From an uncultured Gammaproteobacteria bacterium (GTDB lineage Bacteria > Pseudomonadota > Gammaproteobacteria > Arenicellales > JAANXG01), in NCBI GenBank assembly GCA_947258975.1, contig CAMYKK010000019.1:1-64000 (forward strand): a stretch of DNA of 64,000 nucleotides, in the 5' to 3' direction. Below the pieces are notes generated by a model, which was given only the letters and a program-made list of their open reading frames with translations, was not told where the DNA came from and ran no database searches. Positions 27,173-35,509 of this stretch are shown here, piece after piece (positions within the stretch are counted from its first letter, which is position 1; each line of letters opens with the position of its first letter). The position numbers and the translations under genes are program-made.

Positions 27173-28573
27173 TCAATGACGACAAGAGCCAAGACAGCCG
27201 CAACGCTTTGCCGGCCGGCGCTTAGTTTGAACGCGGTCGGCCTGCTTGCGGCCCAGGTCTTTACCGGGCAATCTGATCCAGGGCGGTGACGTCGGTCCGG
27301 CCGCGGCGGTGATCGCCGCACTGAACGGTTCGGCGGACGAACCCCGGGCACCACGCCCGCGGGGATTTGAGGCGTAATCCCGACTGTCGAGAATCGCCGG
27401 CGTACGCAGTGGCTTGAGGGGCACGCCGTAACCAAATTCGCTGGCGCGGGGATCCGGCGCGGCCCGGGCCTTTAGCGTGGGGCTGACACCGGTCGGTTTG
27501 CCGCTTGGCTCACCGGTCCTTGCCCGCCCGCCGGCGGTCATCGCCGAGGCACCGGTCGCGGCCGCCGACCCGTCGGTCGCCGGACCGGCAGTGATGCCGC
27601 CTGCCGAGTAAACCTCCCCTGCCGCTGCCCCGGTACTACCGGGGAACGCCGACAGCGCCGCCGTGGAAGCGGCACTGGCACGACTGGTTTTTACCGTAGA
27701 GATCGCCGCGTTCACACCGCCGGCGCGGGCCAGTGCCACCTGCGATGAAACGTCCCTTGATGACATCGCCTGGGACGCGGCGCCTGTATTGACTGCCGCA
27801 CTATTCTTCAGATGCGCCGTGCCGGACACCTGGGCCCCCGCTTCCAGGCCCACGCTGGCCTCCAGGGGAACGTCGATTCCGGCCTCAACGCTGGACTTGA
27901 AACCGAGACCCGCGGACGCCGACAGACCGGCGGAGAACTCCACCTCGAGGCCCGCTTGCAGTTCCAGGCCCAATGAAAGATCTGCCCGCAGACCACGCCA
28001 GGCCCCGGCATCCAGACCCAGGCGCACCGCCATTTCCACGGCCAGTTCACCGCCCAGTGCCCGGGCCGCCCGATCACCGGCGCCACCACCGCTCCGTGGG
28101 TTGAGCTGATACTCGATCTTCTGCTCCTTCATTCGCAGGGAGGCTTTGGCGTGCAGGGGGTAGCCATTGTGGGCGAAGTGATCGAAATCCAGGTCGATGC
28201 TTTCGACCACGCCGTCGATGATCAGGTTACCCCACTGAAATCGCAGCAGCGGCGGTTGCTGCTTGGCGTCGATGCCCTCGGTCTTTGGCTGTACATATTT
28301 CTCGACGATGGCGGTATGCTCGAGCACCGACACCGGTTCGTCGGTGGATCCTTCATCGGCCGTGTCGAATTCGAGATCCAAAGTAAACACATTGGAACTC
28401 GAACCCACATACTGGCGTACCTGGCGGCCCTGGCTGCGACCGCCCTCGACCCGATTGCTGAGCTGAATCCTCAACGACTCGGGGTTGAACTGCACGTCCA
28501 CCGCATCACCGATCGGTTGCGGATTCTCGCCGTTGCTGATTTCCTGTAAGGTGGCTTTTTTCAGTGCCGGCAT
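27173..28573 (-). CDS. CIS tube/LysM-adaptor protein (Afp7-like) with low-complexity C-terminus
   Basis: A 466-residue protein. The first ~170 residues match the Afp7-type tube adaptor: VDVQFNPESLRIQLSN, an SNVFTLDLEFDTADE strand, PPLLRFQWGNLIIDGVVESI and LHAKASLRMKEQ. This part joins the inner tube to the spike hub. A LysM domain usually follows in Afp7, but here the rest is low complexity: alternating Ala, Gly, Ser and Glu tracts, then a basic Pro-rich tail. No LysM signature is visible. The tail may be a linker exposed on the particle or inside the tube. The AGGAG ribosome site is strong. Confidence 0.85.
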   Translation of the reverse strand: MPALKKATLQEISNGENPQPIGDAVDVQFNPESLRIQLSNRVEGGRSQGRQVRQYVGSSSNVFTLDLEFDTADEGSTDEPVSVLEHTAIVEKYVQPKTEGIDAKQQPPLLRFQWGNLIIDGVVESIDLDFDHFAHNGYPLHAKASLRMKEQKIEYQLNPRSGGGAGDRAARALGGELAVEMAVRLGLDAGAWRGLRADLSLGLELQAGLEVEFSAGLSASAGLGFKSSVEAGIDVPLEASVGLEAGAQVSGTAHLKNSAAVNTGAASQAMSSRDVSSQVALARAGGVNAAISTVKTSRASAASTAALSAFPGSTGAAAGEVYSAGGITAGPATDGSAAATGASAMTAGGRARTGEPSGKPTGVSPTLKARAAPDPRASEFGYGVPLKPLRTPAILDSRDYASNPRGRGARGSSAEPFSAAITAAAGPTSPPWIRLPGKDLGRKQADRVQTKRRPAKRCGCLGSCRH

Positions 28574-28579
28574 GACTTT

Positions 28580-29095
28580 TTACTCCTGCACCAGTTTCAG
28601 CCCTTGATGGGCGATGGTCAGTTCTTCGATAGCAACATCACCGGATTTGGCGTTGAGGGTGGGACCGGACACCCGGCTCGGCAAACCGCGCTCGAATACC
28701 CAGGTCGCGGCCACCTCCTGGCCCACGCTCATGACCTCGATCACACCGTCATAGCGACGAATCGGCCGGACCCCGGATACCGCATCCTGCAGCCAGGACC
28801 AGACATCGGCATTGACGCTGCCTTCGTCGCCATAGAACATGCCCCGCTTCAGGACGATGGGTGAATACTTGGCCCGTCCGGCCCGTTGGATCACGCCGTC
28901 GTTTCGCCCACCTTCGTTTATGGACTGCACATCCATTTCCAAGTCGAGACCACTGCACTCCTGGAAACCGCCGTCACCCAAACTATCGCCACTATCGGCG
29001 GTTGAAGGAACGGTGCGGGGCGCACTGCCCAGAGCCGCTTCGGCACTCTGTCGCAGGGTAATCTGAAAACGAAAATTGCGAAGCAACTGCACCAT
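28580..29095 (-). CDS. Inner tube protein, second copy (Afp5-like, T4 gp19 family)
   Basis: About 171 residues of the phage tail tube family, with FRFQITL at the start, FQECSGLDLEMDVQS, the VLKRGMFYGD turn, a VWSWLQDAVSG helix and EELTIAHQGLKL at the end. It is more diverged than the tube protein next to the first sheath and is likely the adaptor ring near the hub. The longest frame begins at a TTG; I prefer the ATG two codons in, which lies just after the stop of the preceding sheath gene. Confidence 0.9.
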   Translation of the reverse strand: MVQLLRNFRFQITLRQSAEAALGSAPRTVPSTADSGDSLGDGGFQECSGLDLEMDVQSINEGGRNDGVIQRAGRAKYSPIVLKRGMFYGDEGSVNADVWSWLQDAVSGVRPIRRYDGVIEVMSVGQEVAATWVFERGLPSRVSGPTLNAKSGDVAIEELTIAHQGLKLVQE

Positions 29096-29097
29096 GA

Positions 29098-31170
29098 TCA
29101 AATCTCGCTTACCAGGGTGCTGTCACCATCCCGAGTGATCCGCAGCACAATGAACTCCAAAGGCTCCGCCGGCGCCACACCGATTTCGGCAATCAACTTG
29201 CCCGCATCGACCATCGGCCTGGGATTGGTGTGTTCGTCACAACGCACAAAAAAGGCCTCCTCTTCCGTGCTCCCCTTGAATACGCCCGATCGATAGAGAT
29301 CAGCGAGAAAGTTATGCAGCATGCGCCGCACATCACGCCACAGGCGGCGGTTATTGGGCTCGAACACCATCCAATGAGTCTGGCGTTGCAATACCCGAAC
29401 CAGCAGAATCATCAACCGGCGGACACTCAGCTGACGAAGCGACGGATCCCGACTCAAGGTACGGGCCGCCGTCAGTCGCACCCCGTCGCGCTCCTTGAGA
29501 TAAACATTGATGCCCATGGGATGCAGTTGATCGTGTTGCGCTTCCGATAGGGGTTCGTCCACGTTGATCACCGCCCGGGAAATACAATTGGCGGGGCCAT
29601 GAGATACCCCGAAGCTCAGTTCACGGGCGGCGATAATACCCGCGGCCACCGCCGACGGATTGATGCGAATGAGACGATCCCGGTCATCATCATTCCTGGC
29701 CGCTTGCAGCCACGGCCAATAACAGGCGGCGTAGGAAGAGCGGAACTGGCTTCGCCAGTCGAACACCTGGTGCCGGGTCAATCCCGGCGGCACGTCCAGC
29801 AGCACTACCACGTCACGGGTTTGATCGGCGAATTGCACCAACCGATTCTGCAATTCCATAATCGTCCGGAGGTCATCGCCGAGCCGGGGATTGAGGCAAA
29901 GGGGATTAACAGGCGTCGGTTCGGGCTCATCCACTGGTGGCAACTCCACGTGCACACACTCCTCAAACTCCCCGCTGGCCAGGGAAACCGGTTCATCCGA
30001 GGTGTCGATGTCGCCGAGAGGATCGGCGCAATACAAATCGGGCACCACCAGGCTGGAAATTTCCTTATGGTCGGCGAAACTGCAGATTCCGGAACCCGGA
30101 TTCAGCTCCCCCGGATGCCATCGGGCGTCAAAAAAATCTTCATGCACTAGATCCTGATAACAATCCCGTCCGCCGCCGAACTGGGGCGGCTGCTCATCGG
30201 TGATCGCGGTCTCCGAGCCGCCCCACGGTTGTGGGTGTCTTTTCAATGGCGGCAATACCGCCGCGATCGGCAGTCGGTGGGCCTGTTCCGGCGACAACTC
30301 ACTATCCGACCAGGCGGAACCGGGATACACAAATTCGGAGTCGTAACATACGATGCTGGCAACCCAGCGTGGATGACGGGACGACAGGCCCAGCCGGTGA
30401 AACACTTCACGGGCGCCGGCACCGTCGTCGACTATCAGCTCGCCTTCCACCACCTCCACCGCCTCGGGTGCGGCCGGCAATGGAACATCGAACTCCAATC
30501 GGCGGTTGCGCCGACCCGCCATACGATCATGGATTACCCGGTCAACAAATCGGAGTTGGTAGACATCCCCGGGGAAACGTAGTCTCAACAGGGAACCCAC
30601 CGGTTCCGGTTCCCCGATGTCGACGGTCACGCTCGACAGGTCCACCGCCTTGATTTGCAGCGGCCGTAGATTGTATCCGAGTGCCGCACGAAGTCGATTG
30701 CCCCATCGTCCTTCGTTGCGGGCAACGAATTCAAACGCCTCGCCATTTGCGGTGACGGCGCCATCAACCACACCAACGGCGGTGGCATGGAAGTTGGTAT
30801 TCGAGCCACCCATATCGTGAACAATTCGACTGATCCAGGCTCGGCGTCCGCCCTGTTCGAAAAACGCCTCTACCGCATAGGGCAGGTTCCCCGGTCCTTC
30901 GAAGCCGCCGAATTGACGTTTATAGTCATCGAAGCTGTCAACCGGTACCGCAATGGTGCGACGGGTGGGGAAAGTACCGTTGATCCACTGACGAACGAAG
31001 GGGCCGTCCTCGCGACGCCAACCTTCCGGAAGCTCCGGTACCCGGCTGGGGCCCCGCGGCGCAATGCCGACGAAGCCGCAAACGTCCATACGCTCGGGCC
31101 GCAATCCCCTGGATGGCGGGTCGGGACGAAAATAGACGCCGGGTGCGCCAATCGGCTCGCTACGAAACAC
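29098..31170 (-). CDS. Contractile tail sheath protein, second copy (690 residues)
   Basis: Sheath family protein with the N-terminal GAPGVYFRP and CGFVGIAPRGP motifs and a C-terminal sheath core: RRLMILLVRVLQRQTHWMVF, EPNNRRLWRDVRRMLHNFL, FFVRCDEHTNP and APAEPLEFIVLRI. It is longer than the first sheath (611 residues), with extra sequence in the middle that is rich in acidic residues and Pro (about 300-430), a candidate surface domain. It is likely a minor sheath, such as the ring on the baseplate. The start is GTG with an AAGGA site. Confidence 0.92.
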   Translation of the reverse strand: MFRSEPIGAPGVYFRPDPPSRGLRPERMDVCGFVGIAPRGPSRVPELPEGWRREDGPFVRQWINGTFPTRRTIAVPVDSFDDYKRQFGGFEGPGNLPYAVEAFFEQGGRRAWISRIVHDMGGSNTNFHATAVGVVDGAVTANGEAFEFVARNEGRWGNRLRAALGYNLRPLQIKAVDLSSVTVDIGEPEPVGSLLRLRFPGDVYQLRFVDRVIHDRMAGRRNRRLEFDVPLPAAPEAVEVVEGELIVDDGAGAREVFHRLGLSSRHPRWVASIVCYDSEFVYPGSAWSDSELSPEQAHRLPIAAVLPPLKRHPQPWGGSETAITDEQPPQFGGGRDCYQDLVHEDFFDARWHPGELNPGSGICSFADHKEISSLVVPDLYCADPLGDIDTSDEPVSLASGEFEECVHVELPPVDEPEPTPVNPLCLNPRLGDDLRTIMELQNRLVQFADQTRDVVVLLDVPPGLTRHQVFDWRSQFRSSYAACYWPWLQAARNDDDRDRLIRINPSAVAAGIIAARELSFGVSHGPANCISRAVINVDEPLSEAQHDQLHPMGINVYLKERDGVRLTAARTLSRDPSLRQLSVRRLMILLVRVLQRQTHWMVFEPNNRRLWRDVRRMLHNFLADLYRSGVFKGSTEEEAFFVRCDEHTNPRPMVDAGKLIAEIGVAPAEPLEFIVLRITRDGDSTLVSEI

Positions 31171-31196
31171 GTTCCAGATCCTTATCTAGCCGGCAC

Positions 31197-31658
31197 CTAC
31201 TGATATTCGATTCCCTCGTGGACAAAACTGATCTCTTCCATCGCCACGTCGCCGCCACCCTTGGCGGTCAGGCTTGGACCAGTCCACTTCTTGGGCTGGG
31301 CCCGACGCAATACCCAGGAGGCCACCGCTTCCCGCGCCTCGTCGAGTAATGTAATGGTCACATTGCGCGGATCGGCGGTGCCGTCGCGAACGGTTTTCAC
31401 CCAATCAAAAAGATCGGTGGAGCCGACCAGTCCGCGTTTGAGGGTCACATCGTCCATCTTGTGCACGCCGGGTACCTTGCGCACCGTGTTGACCATTTCG
31501 TTGCCATTGCGGTATTCGGCGTATTCCACGTCTACGCCCAGACCACTGGCCTCGCTGAACCCGCCGATAACGGCGCCCGCTGATCCATCACCCTGGTCAC
31601 CACCGATGGCCACGACGAAATTGAATGCGCTATAAGGATTGTCTCGAAAAGTTGGCAT
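31197..31658 (-). CDS. Inner tube protein, main copy (Afp1-like)
   Basis: A 153-residue T4 gp19-family tube protein: NPYSAFNFVVAIGG, a GFSEASGLGVDVEYAEYR motif, VTLKRGLVGSTDLFDWV and EISFVHEGIEY at the end. It stacks into the hollow inner tube that is pushed through the target and carries cargo in its lumen. Its position directly after the main sheath gene is the usual sheath-tube order. The ribosome site is GGGAG. Confidence 0.95.
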   Translation of the reverse strand: MPTFRDNPYSAFNFVVAIGGDQGDGSAGAVIGGFSEASGLGVDVEYAEYRNGNEMVNTVRKVPGVHKMDDVTLKRGLVGSTDLFDWVKTVRDGTADPRNVTITLLDEAREAVASWVLRRAQPKKWTGPSLTAKGGGDVAMEEISFVHEGIEYQ

Positions 31659-31694
31659 AAGCTACTCCCGCTTGTCTGTTAGACCTAGACCGGA

Positions 31695-33530
31695 TCAATT
31701 GGATTGGGCATCGGCGGTCCATTGACCGATCCGGAAGATGACAAACTCCGCCGGCTTCACCGGCGCCATACCGACAAGGCAAATCATTCGGCCGTTGTCG
31801 ATATCGTTTTGAGTCATGGTGCTGCGGTCACACCGGACAAAAAATGCTTTCTCCGGTTTATCTCCCATAAGCGCGCCGTCTCGCCACAACACCAAGAGAA
31901 AGTCCTCCACCGCCCGACGGATGTTGTCCCACAGCCGTCGATTGTTTGGCTCAAACACCGCCCATTGGGTGCTTTTGTCGATAGAATGCTCGATGTAGAC
32001 AAACAAGCGTCGTACGTTGACATACTTCCACTCAGGGTCGGAACTCATGGTTCGTGCTCCCCAGACCCGGTGGCCGCGGCCTTCAAAGAATCGCAGTGCA
32101 TTGATGCCCTCGGGATTCAACACCTCTTGGCGCGGCCGATTAATGTTGGCTTCAAATCGGGTCAAACCGCGGACGGTTTCATTGGCCGGCGCCTTGTGCA
32201 CACCGCGGCTGACATCGGTTCGCGCATAGATCCCGGCCACGAAGCCGCTGGGAGGCACCATGAGTCGACGTGGCGGTGTACCCTGAGCGGCCCGCTCAAG
32301 GGGATCGAGAATTTCGATCCAAGGATGATAGAGTGCGCCGTAGGTGCTATCGAACTGTGAACGGAACGCACGAACTTCGTTTATAGAACTACCCTTGGGC
32401 GCATCAACGATGGCTATGCGATAACGCTCTCGCTCGGCGTGCGCAATCAGTCTGTCGGCAGATTGTTGCGCCAGGAACGCGCCCATGGTTCCGGCATCGG
32501 GTAGGGCGACAATGGCGATATCTTCGATTTCTGCCAGTGCCTCCAAACCCGTCGCCTTCTTGGTGGCATCATCGGGGTCGGCCGCCTCACCGGCCAAATC
32601 ATCCGCTGACACTAGGACGCCGTCGTTACCGTTAGTCAAGGTTCCCGGGCTGGTCTTCAGCGCGATCATCAGGCGCACCGGCACGAAGTCGTCGTTGGGT
32701 ACGACACTGCTGCGATCGAAGTCCAACCACACGAACGCGTTTTCGTCTTCCGGGTCATGCTTGTCCAGGATCCGGCACACATCCCTTTTTTGTTGGGGAG
32801 AGGTGCCGAGCTGGGTATATTCGTCAACCCGCTCGTCGTCCACATCCACCCGCACATTGAGTTCCACCAACTGAATGTGATCACCTGGGGCCGGCGCCAC
32901 CGCGCTGCCGGATTGGTCCACAAACTCCTGGCGACCGTCACTACCGCGGCGGATCACCCGCAGATTGGCCTGAACTAGGGTGGCATCACCCACCGGCGGG
33001 TTGGCGATACTCGCGGCTGGCACGATCTCGACCACTGCTCCGACTTTGGCTCGACGTACCTGGACACCAAAACTGGGATCGTCGTAGGCGATATTCCGAC
33101 TCCGGGTGACATGACAGCTGACCGCAACGTTGCCGGCTTCACCGGGCCATCTGGCCCGCCACGTCGCCGTGATGCCGGCACCGGCGGCCGGTGCAAACGC
33201 CACCCCATCGGCACCGTCTGGCACAAAGACCCGGGATATATACAGGCGCTTGCCGCCATTATCGAAGAAAGCCTTGGAGGCCAACGCCAGATAACAGAGC
33301 CGCTCATCACCGCTGTGAGTCAGTTTATCAAGGCGTCCATAAATCCGTTCGTATTCGGTAAAACTGGTCACCAACCTGGGTTCACAGTTGGCGGGGCCAC
33401 CGGACCGATATACGGGACCGAATCGTGCCATGCCGGCAAACCCGGTTGTGCTGGTGGGTACGCCTTCAATGGATTTTGCACGAAAACTCACCTCTTCCAC
33501 AAAGACACCGGGTGCAAGATATTCAGGCAT
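31695..33530 (-). CDS. Contractile tail sheath protein, main copy (611 residues)
   Basis: Typical eCIS sheath. It starts MPEYLAPGVFVEEVSF, with GVPTSTTGFAGMARFGP following, and the C-terminal core has RRLFVYIEHSIDKSTQWAVF, EPNNRRLWDNIRRAVEDFL, KAFFVRCDRSTMTQND and PVKPAEFVIFRI. It polymerises around the inner tube and contracts on firing. The strong AGGAG ribosome site fits a high-copy structural product. Afp-type loci often have three sheath genes; only two are present here. Confidence 0.95.
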   Translation of the reverse strand: MPEYLAPGVFVEEVSFRAKSIEGVPTSTTGFAGMARFGPVYRSGGPANCEPRLVTSFTEYERIYGRLDKLTHSGDERLCYLALASKAFFDNGGKRLYISRVFVPDGADGVAFAPAAGAGITATWRARWPGEAGNVAVSCHVTRSRNIAYDDPSFGVQVRRAKVGAVVEIVPAASIANPPVGDATLVQANLRVIRRGSDGRQEFVDQSGSAVAPAPGDHIQLVELNVRVDVDDERVDEYTQLGTSPQQKRDVCRILDKHDPEDENAFVWLDFDRSSVVPNDDFVPVRLMIALKTSPGTLTNGNDGVLVSADDLAGEAADPDDATKKATGLEALAEIEDIAIVALPDAGTMGAFLAQQSADRLIAHAERERYRIAIVDAPKGSSINEVRAFRSQFDSTYGALYHPWIEILDPLERAAQGTPPRRLMVPPSGFVAGIYARTDVSRGVHKAPANETVRGLTRFEANINRPRQEVLNPEGINALRFFEGRGHRVWGARTMSSDPEWKYVNVRRLFVYIEHSIDKSTQWAVFEPNNRRLWDNIRRAVEDFLLVLWRDGALMGDKPEKAFFVRCDRSTMTQNDIDNGRMICLVGMAPVKPAEFVIFRIGQWTADAQSN

Positions 33531-33555
33531 AGCTGTTCTCCTGAGCTTGTTAGGG

Positions 33556-34443
33556 TTAGATCAAACTAAATACAAAATCCGGGGCATCGACCCCGGTCAA
33601 AAGTTTACCGAGCGGGAATGGAATATCCCGCGAACTGGATTCATCCGCTTGATACCCCGGGGGCGCGTAGTCCGGGTCCGTCGCCGGATCCGCGAGCCCA
33701 CCCTCGGGAAGCTGTTCCACCGGCACCGCCCACATGGGATCCTCATTGCCGGCCGGTTCCACCGGTGCCGGTACCGGACCTTTCACCACCAACCTGGCCC
33801 ATATCGGTAGTTGCATTTGCGGCATCACGTCGCCGTCCCGTGGCAAGGGGTTGAGAACCAGAAGAAATTCCCCATGACGGTCGCTGATGGCGCGACCGAT
33901 CTTGCCGCGCACAATGAATTCCGGCTCGGTTTCGGTACCACCGACCGGCACCAGGTAGGACGCATCGATCCAAGCCCACGGCATCGGCCTACCATCACGC
34001 ATTACCCGGCCCCGCAAGCCAACGGTGCGTTCCGCCACCGGGTAGGCATTGGCCGGAAACATCAGCGGCGACTGTCTGCGGGAATCTCTAGGCCGCTTGT
34101 CCAATCCGATATCCTCGTGGGCAGGAATTGGGAATCGAAAACGCCTGGGCACGTAATATTGGAAATCATCGTATACGCGGACGATGGCGTTGCCTGGCAG
34201 GCTTCGACGCGACAAATAGATCAATTTGTACAGACCACTGTGGTGGCGGCTGATTTTCGGAACCAGATCGGTAGGCCTGGTGTAGTGTCGGTAACCCTTA
34301 GCCACCCGGCGCGGTACTCCATCGGGGATCTCTATGTCCAATCGAACCGGCTGCCGCGGGCGCCCGCCGAGCAACACATCCCGCGGCACGAAACCGATTG
34401 CAAGATCAAGGCCTTGTTGACTAAAGCTATTGCCGTTGCTCAC
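33556..34443 (-). CDS. Unknown eCIS protein with carboxypeptidase-regulatory-like beta domain
   Basis: A 295-residue protein. The middle (ERTVGLRGRVMRDGRPMPWAW, then GRAISDRHGEFLLVLNPLP) has the pattern of a carboxypeptidase regulatory-like or SpaA-like beta-sandwich. The N-terminal third contains VRVYDDFQYYVPRRFRFPIP; the C-terminus is Pro- and acid-rich. It starts with GTG in a GTGA overlap with the DUF4255 gene and is followed by the main sheath, so it probably belongs to the cap or collar end of the particle. I do not recognise a named family. Confidence 0.72.
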   Translation of the reverse strand: MSNGNSFSQQGLDLAIGFVPRDVLLGGRPRQPVRLDIEIPDGVPRRVAKGYRHYTRPTDLVPKISRHHSGLYKLIYLSRRSLPGNAIVRVYDDFQYYVPRRFRFPIPAHEDIGLDKRPRDSRRQSPLMFPANAYPVAERTVGLRGRVMRDGRPMPWAWIDASYLVPVGGTETEPEFIVRGKIGRAISDRHGEFLLVLNPLPRDGDVMPQMQLPIWARLVVKGPVPAPVEPAGNEDPMWAVPVEQLPEGGLADPATDPDYAPPGYQADESSSRDIPFPLGKLLTGVDAPDFVFSLI

Positions 34444-35036
34444 GCGTCCAGCTCCGGCTTGATTCCGGTCAACAAATGGTGCACCGGCACATCCCGATCG
34501 GTGTCGCGGGCGTCGATTCTTACCACCCGTGCCAGGTAGGGCACGCTCAGCTTGTAATCCGCCGGCAGGGAATCGAAGGTACGCATCAAATCCTCCGTGG
34601 TAATTTCCGGTATCGTGAGTTGAATGGCCTCGTGGGGCTGCCAGTTGCCGCGTGGATTCAGCAATGGCCCGCTCAAAATGGGAATACGTTCCAGACAGGT
34701 CATACTGTGTCCCAACAAGCGATACTCGTCTTCCGCGTTATTGCCCCATGGTGTTAGCAGAAAATGCAAATCCAGGGGCAAATGCACATCACCGTCCTGA
34801 TGTGCCACTGACGACCATCCCGGGCGCAAACAGCGGTTGACATCGACCCGGTAAAGAAACAGTGACACCATAGGTGTCGAGATGTCCGGGTTGCGCAGCT
34901 CCTTGCTGAAATCCTCGGTTCGCAGCAGCACTGCCTTGGGCGTTGACTCATCAAGAATCTGGTGTTGCTCAAAACACAGATCGAGGCAACGAGCTATGCT
35001 CAATCCCACGGATTCAATTGCCAGACGGTCAGCCAT
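34440..35036 (-). CDS. DUF4255 / Afp16-like tail-terminator cap protein
   Basis: About 198 residues. The N-terminal ~170 residues fit DUF4255 (Pvc16_N): IESVGLSIARCLDL, PMVSLFLYRVDVNRCLRP, LPLDLHFLLTPWG, EYRLLGHSMTCLERIPIL and EAIQLTIPEITTEDLMRTFDSL. In Afp and PVC this protein caps the distal end of tube and sheath. The longest frame starts at a GTG inside the preceding gene; I choose the ATG that overlaps that gene's stop by eight bases (ATGGCTGA), giving a start at MADRLAIESVG. Family confidence is high. Confidence 0.9.
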   Translation of the reverse strand: MADRLAIESVGLSIARCLDLCFEQHQILDESTPKAVLLRTEDFSKELRNPDISTPMVSLFLYRVDVNRCLRPGWSSVAHQDGDVHLPLDLHFLLTPWGNNAEDEYRLLGHSMTCLERIPILSGPLLNPRGNWQPHEAIQLTIPEITTEDLMRTFDSLPADYKLSVPYLARVVRIDARDTDRDVPVHHLLTGIKPELDA

Positions 35037-35289
35037 TGTCAGATTCAGGCTCTGGTTTGTAGCGATAAACGAATTCACCGCCCGCTATGGGCGTCCGTGT
35101 GACCAGGTTTCGCTTTTCGAGATGAATCAATGCCTGCTCCGTCTCCGCCAGGCACTCCACGTAGCGCTGTTGCAGCAGCCACCATCGGGCGATACCGTGC
35201 TTGGTGTCAGCGGCGTTGGGGTGGGACCGCAGGTAACGCAAAATATGTCTGGCAATTCGATCCACCCCTTGAGCTTCGTCTGGTGTCAC
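35029..35289 (-). CDS. Small winged-helix-like protein, first gene of the eCIS operon
   Basis: An 86-residue protein with helices and a beta hairpin in the order expected of a winged helix: ARHILRYLRSHPNAADTKHGIARWWL, a helix EQALIHLEKRNLV, then a strand GGEFVYRY. It is the first gene after the sigma-54 promoter, with a 5-prime leader of about 30 bases. The start is GTG with GGA upstream. It could be an autoregulator or a small structural part; genes like this head several eCIS loci, but I cannot name the family. Confidence 0.75.
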   Translation of the reverse strand: MTPDEAQGVDRIARHILRYLRSHPNAADTKHGIARWWLLQQRYVECLAETEQALIHLEKRNLVTRTPIAGGEFVYRYKPEPESDNG

Positions 35290-35329
35290 ATCGCATCCGT
35301 AGTCGGGTCAGATATACCCACTGACGTAG

Positions 35330-35345
35330 AGCAAACCACATGCCA
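35330..35345 (-). promoter_or_regulatory. Sigma-54 (-24/-12) promoter of the eCIS operon
   Basis: Read on the minus strand the site is TGGCATGTGGTTTGCT. This gives TGGCAT at -24, TTGCT at -12 and the required five-base spacer. It is close to the consensus TGGCAC-N5-TTGCW. Transcription would start near 35320, about 30 bases before the GTG of the first gene. No competing sigma-70 promoter is obvious in the same place. Confidence 0.82.
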
Positions 35346-35395
35346 TACTATAACCTGTTGTATTTATTGATATTTATTTGTCCGCCGCAAACAAC

Positions 35396-35413
35396 CGGGT
35401 CGTTCATGACCCG
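35396..35413. promoter_or_regulatory. Inverted repeat CGGGTC-N6-GACCCG upstream of the sigma-54 promoter
   Basis: A perfect six-base dyad with a six-base centre (CGGGTCGTTCATGACCCG), centred about 60 bases upstream of the -24/-12 element. Its part CATGACCCG recurs at 35482-35490 and its part GTCGTTCAT recurs inverted at 35501-35509. It may be a regulator site; a hairpin role in ending the upstream transcript is the alternative. Confidence 0.45.
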
Positions 35414-35444
35414 CGGAATACGGTAGAACGCATTGATCATCCGA

Positions 35445-35477
35445 GCCCACGGTGGGTCAACAAAACCCATCGTGGGC
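35445..35477. promoter_or_regulatory. Paired dyads, candidate enhancer (UAS) for the sigma-54 activator
   Basis: Two near-palindromes, GCCCACGGTGGGT (35445-35457) and ACCCATCGTGGGC (35465-35477), are one-mismatch inverted copies of each other and start exactly 20 bases apart, about two turns of DNA. They lie 100-150 bases upstream of the promoter, the usual range for binding of a sigma-54 activator. The binding protein is probably the Fis-type activator at 362-1765, but that link is inferred. Confidence 0.55.
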
Positions 35478-35509
35478 AAAACATGACCCGGCAACCGGTG
35501 ATGAACGAC

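Noticed and set aside
2137-35289. The locus as a prophage or a T6SS
   Set aside because: No capsid, portal, terminase, integrase or lysis genes; no TssJ, TssL, TssM or double-AAA ClpV. The Afp15-like ATPase, DUF4255 cap and DUF4157 cargo fit eCIS.
35396-35413. The CGGGTC/GACCCG dyad as the terminator of the transporter gene
   Set aside because: It is about 500 bases from that gene's stop, has no T-run, and lies next to the sigma-54 promoter, so a regulatory role is favoured but not proven.
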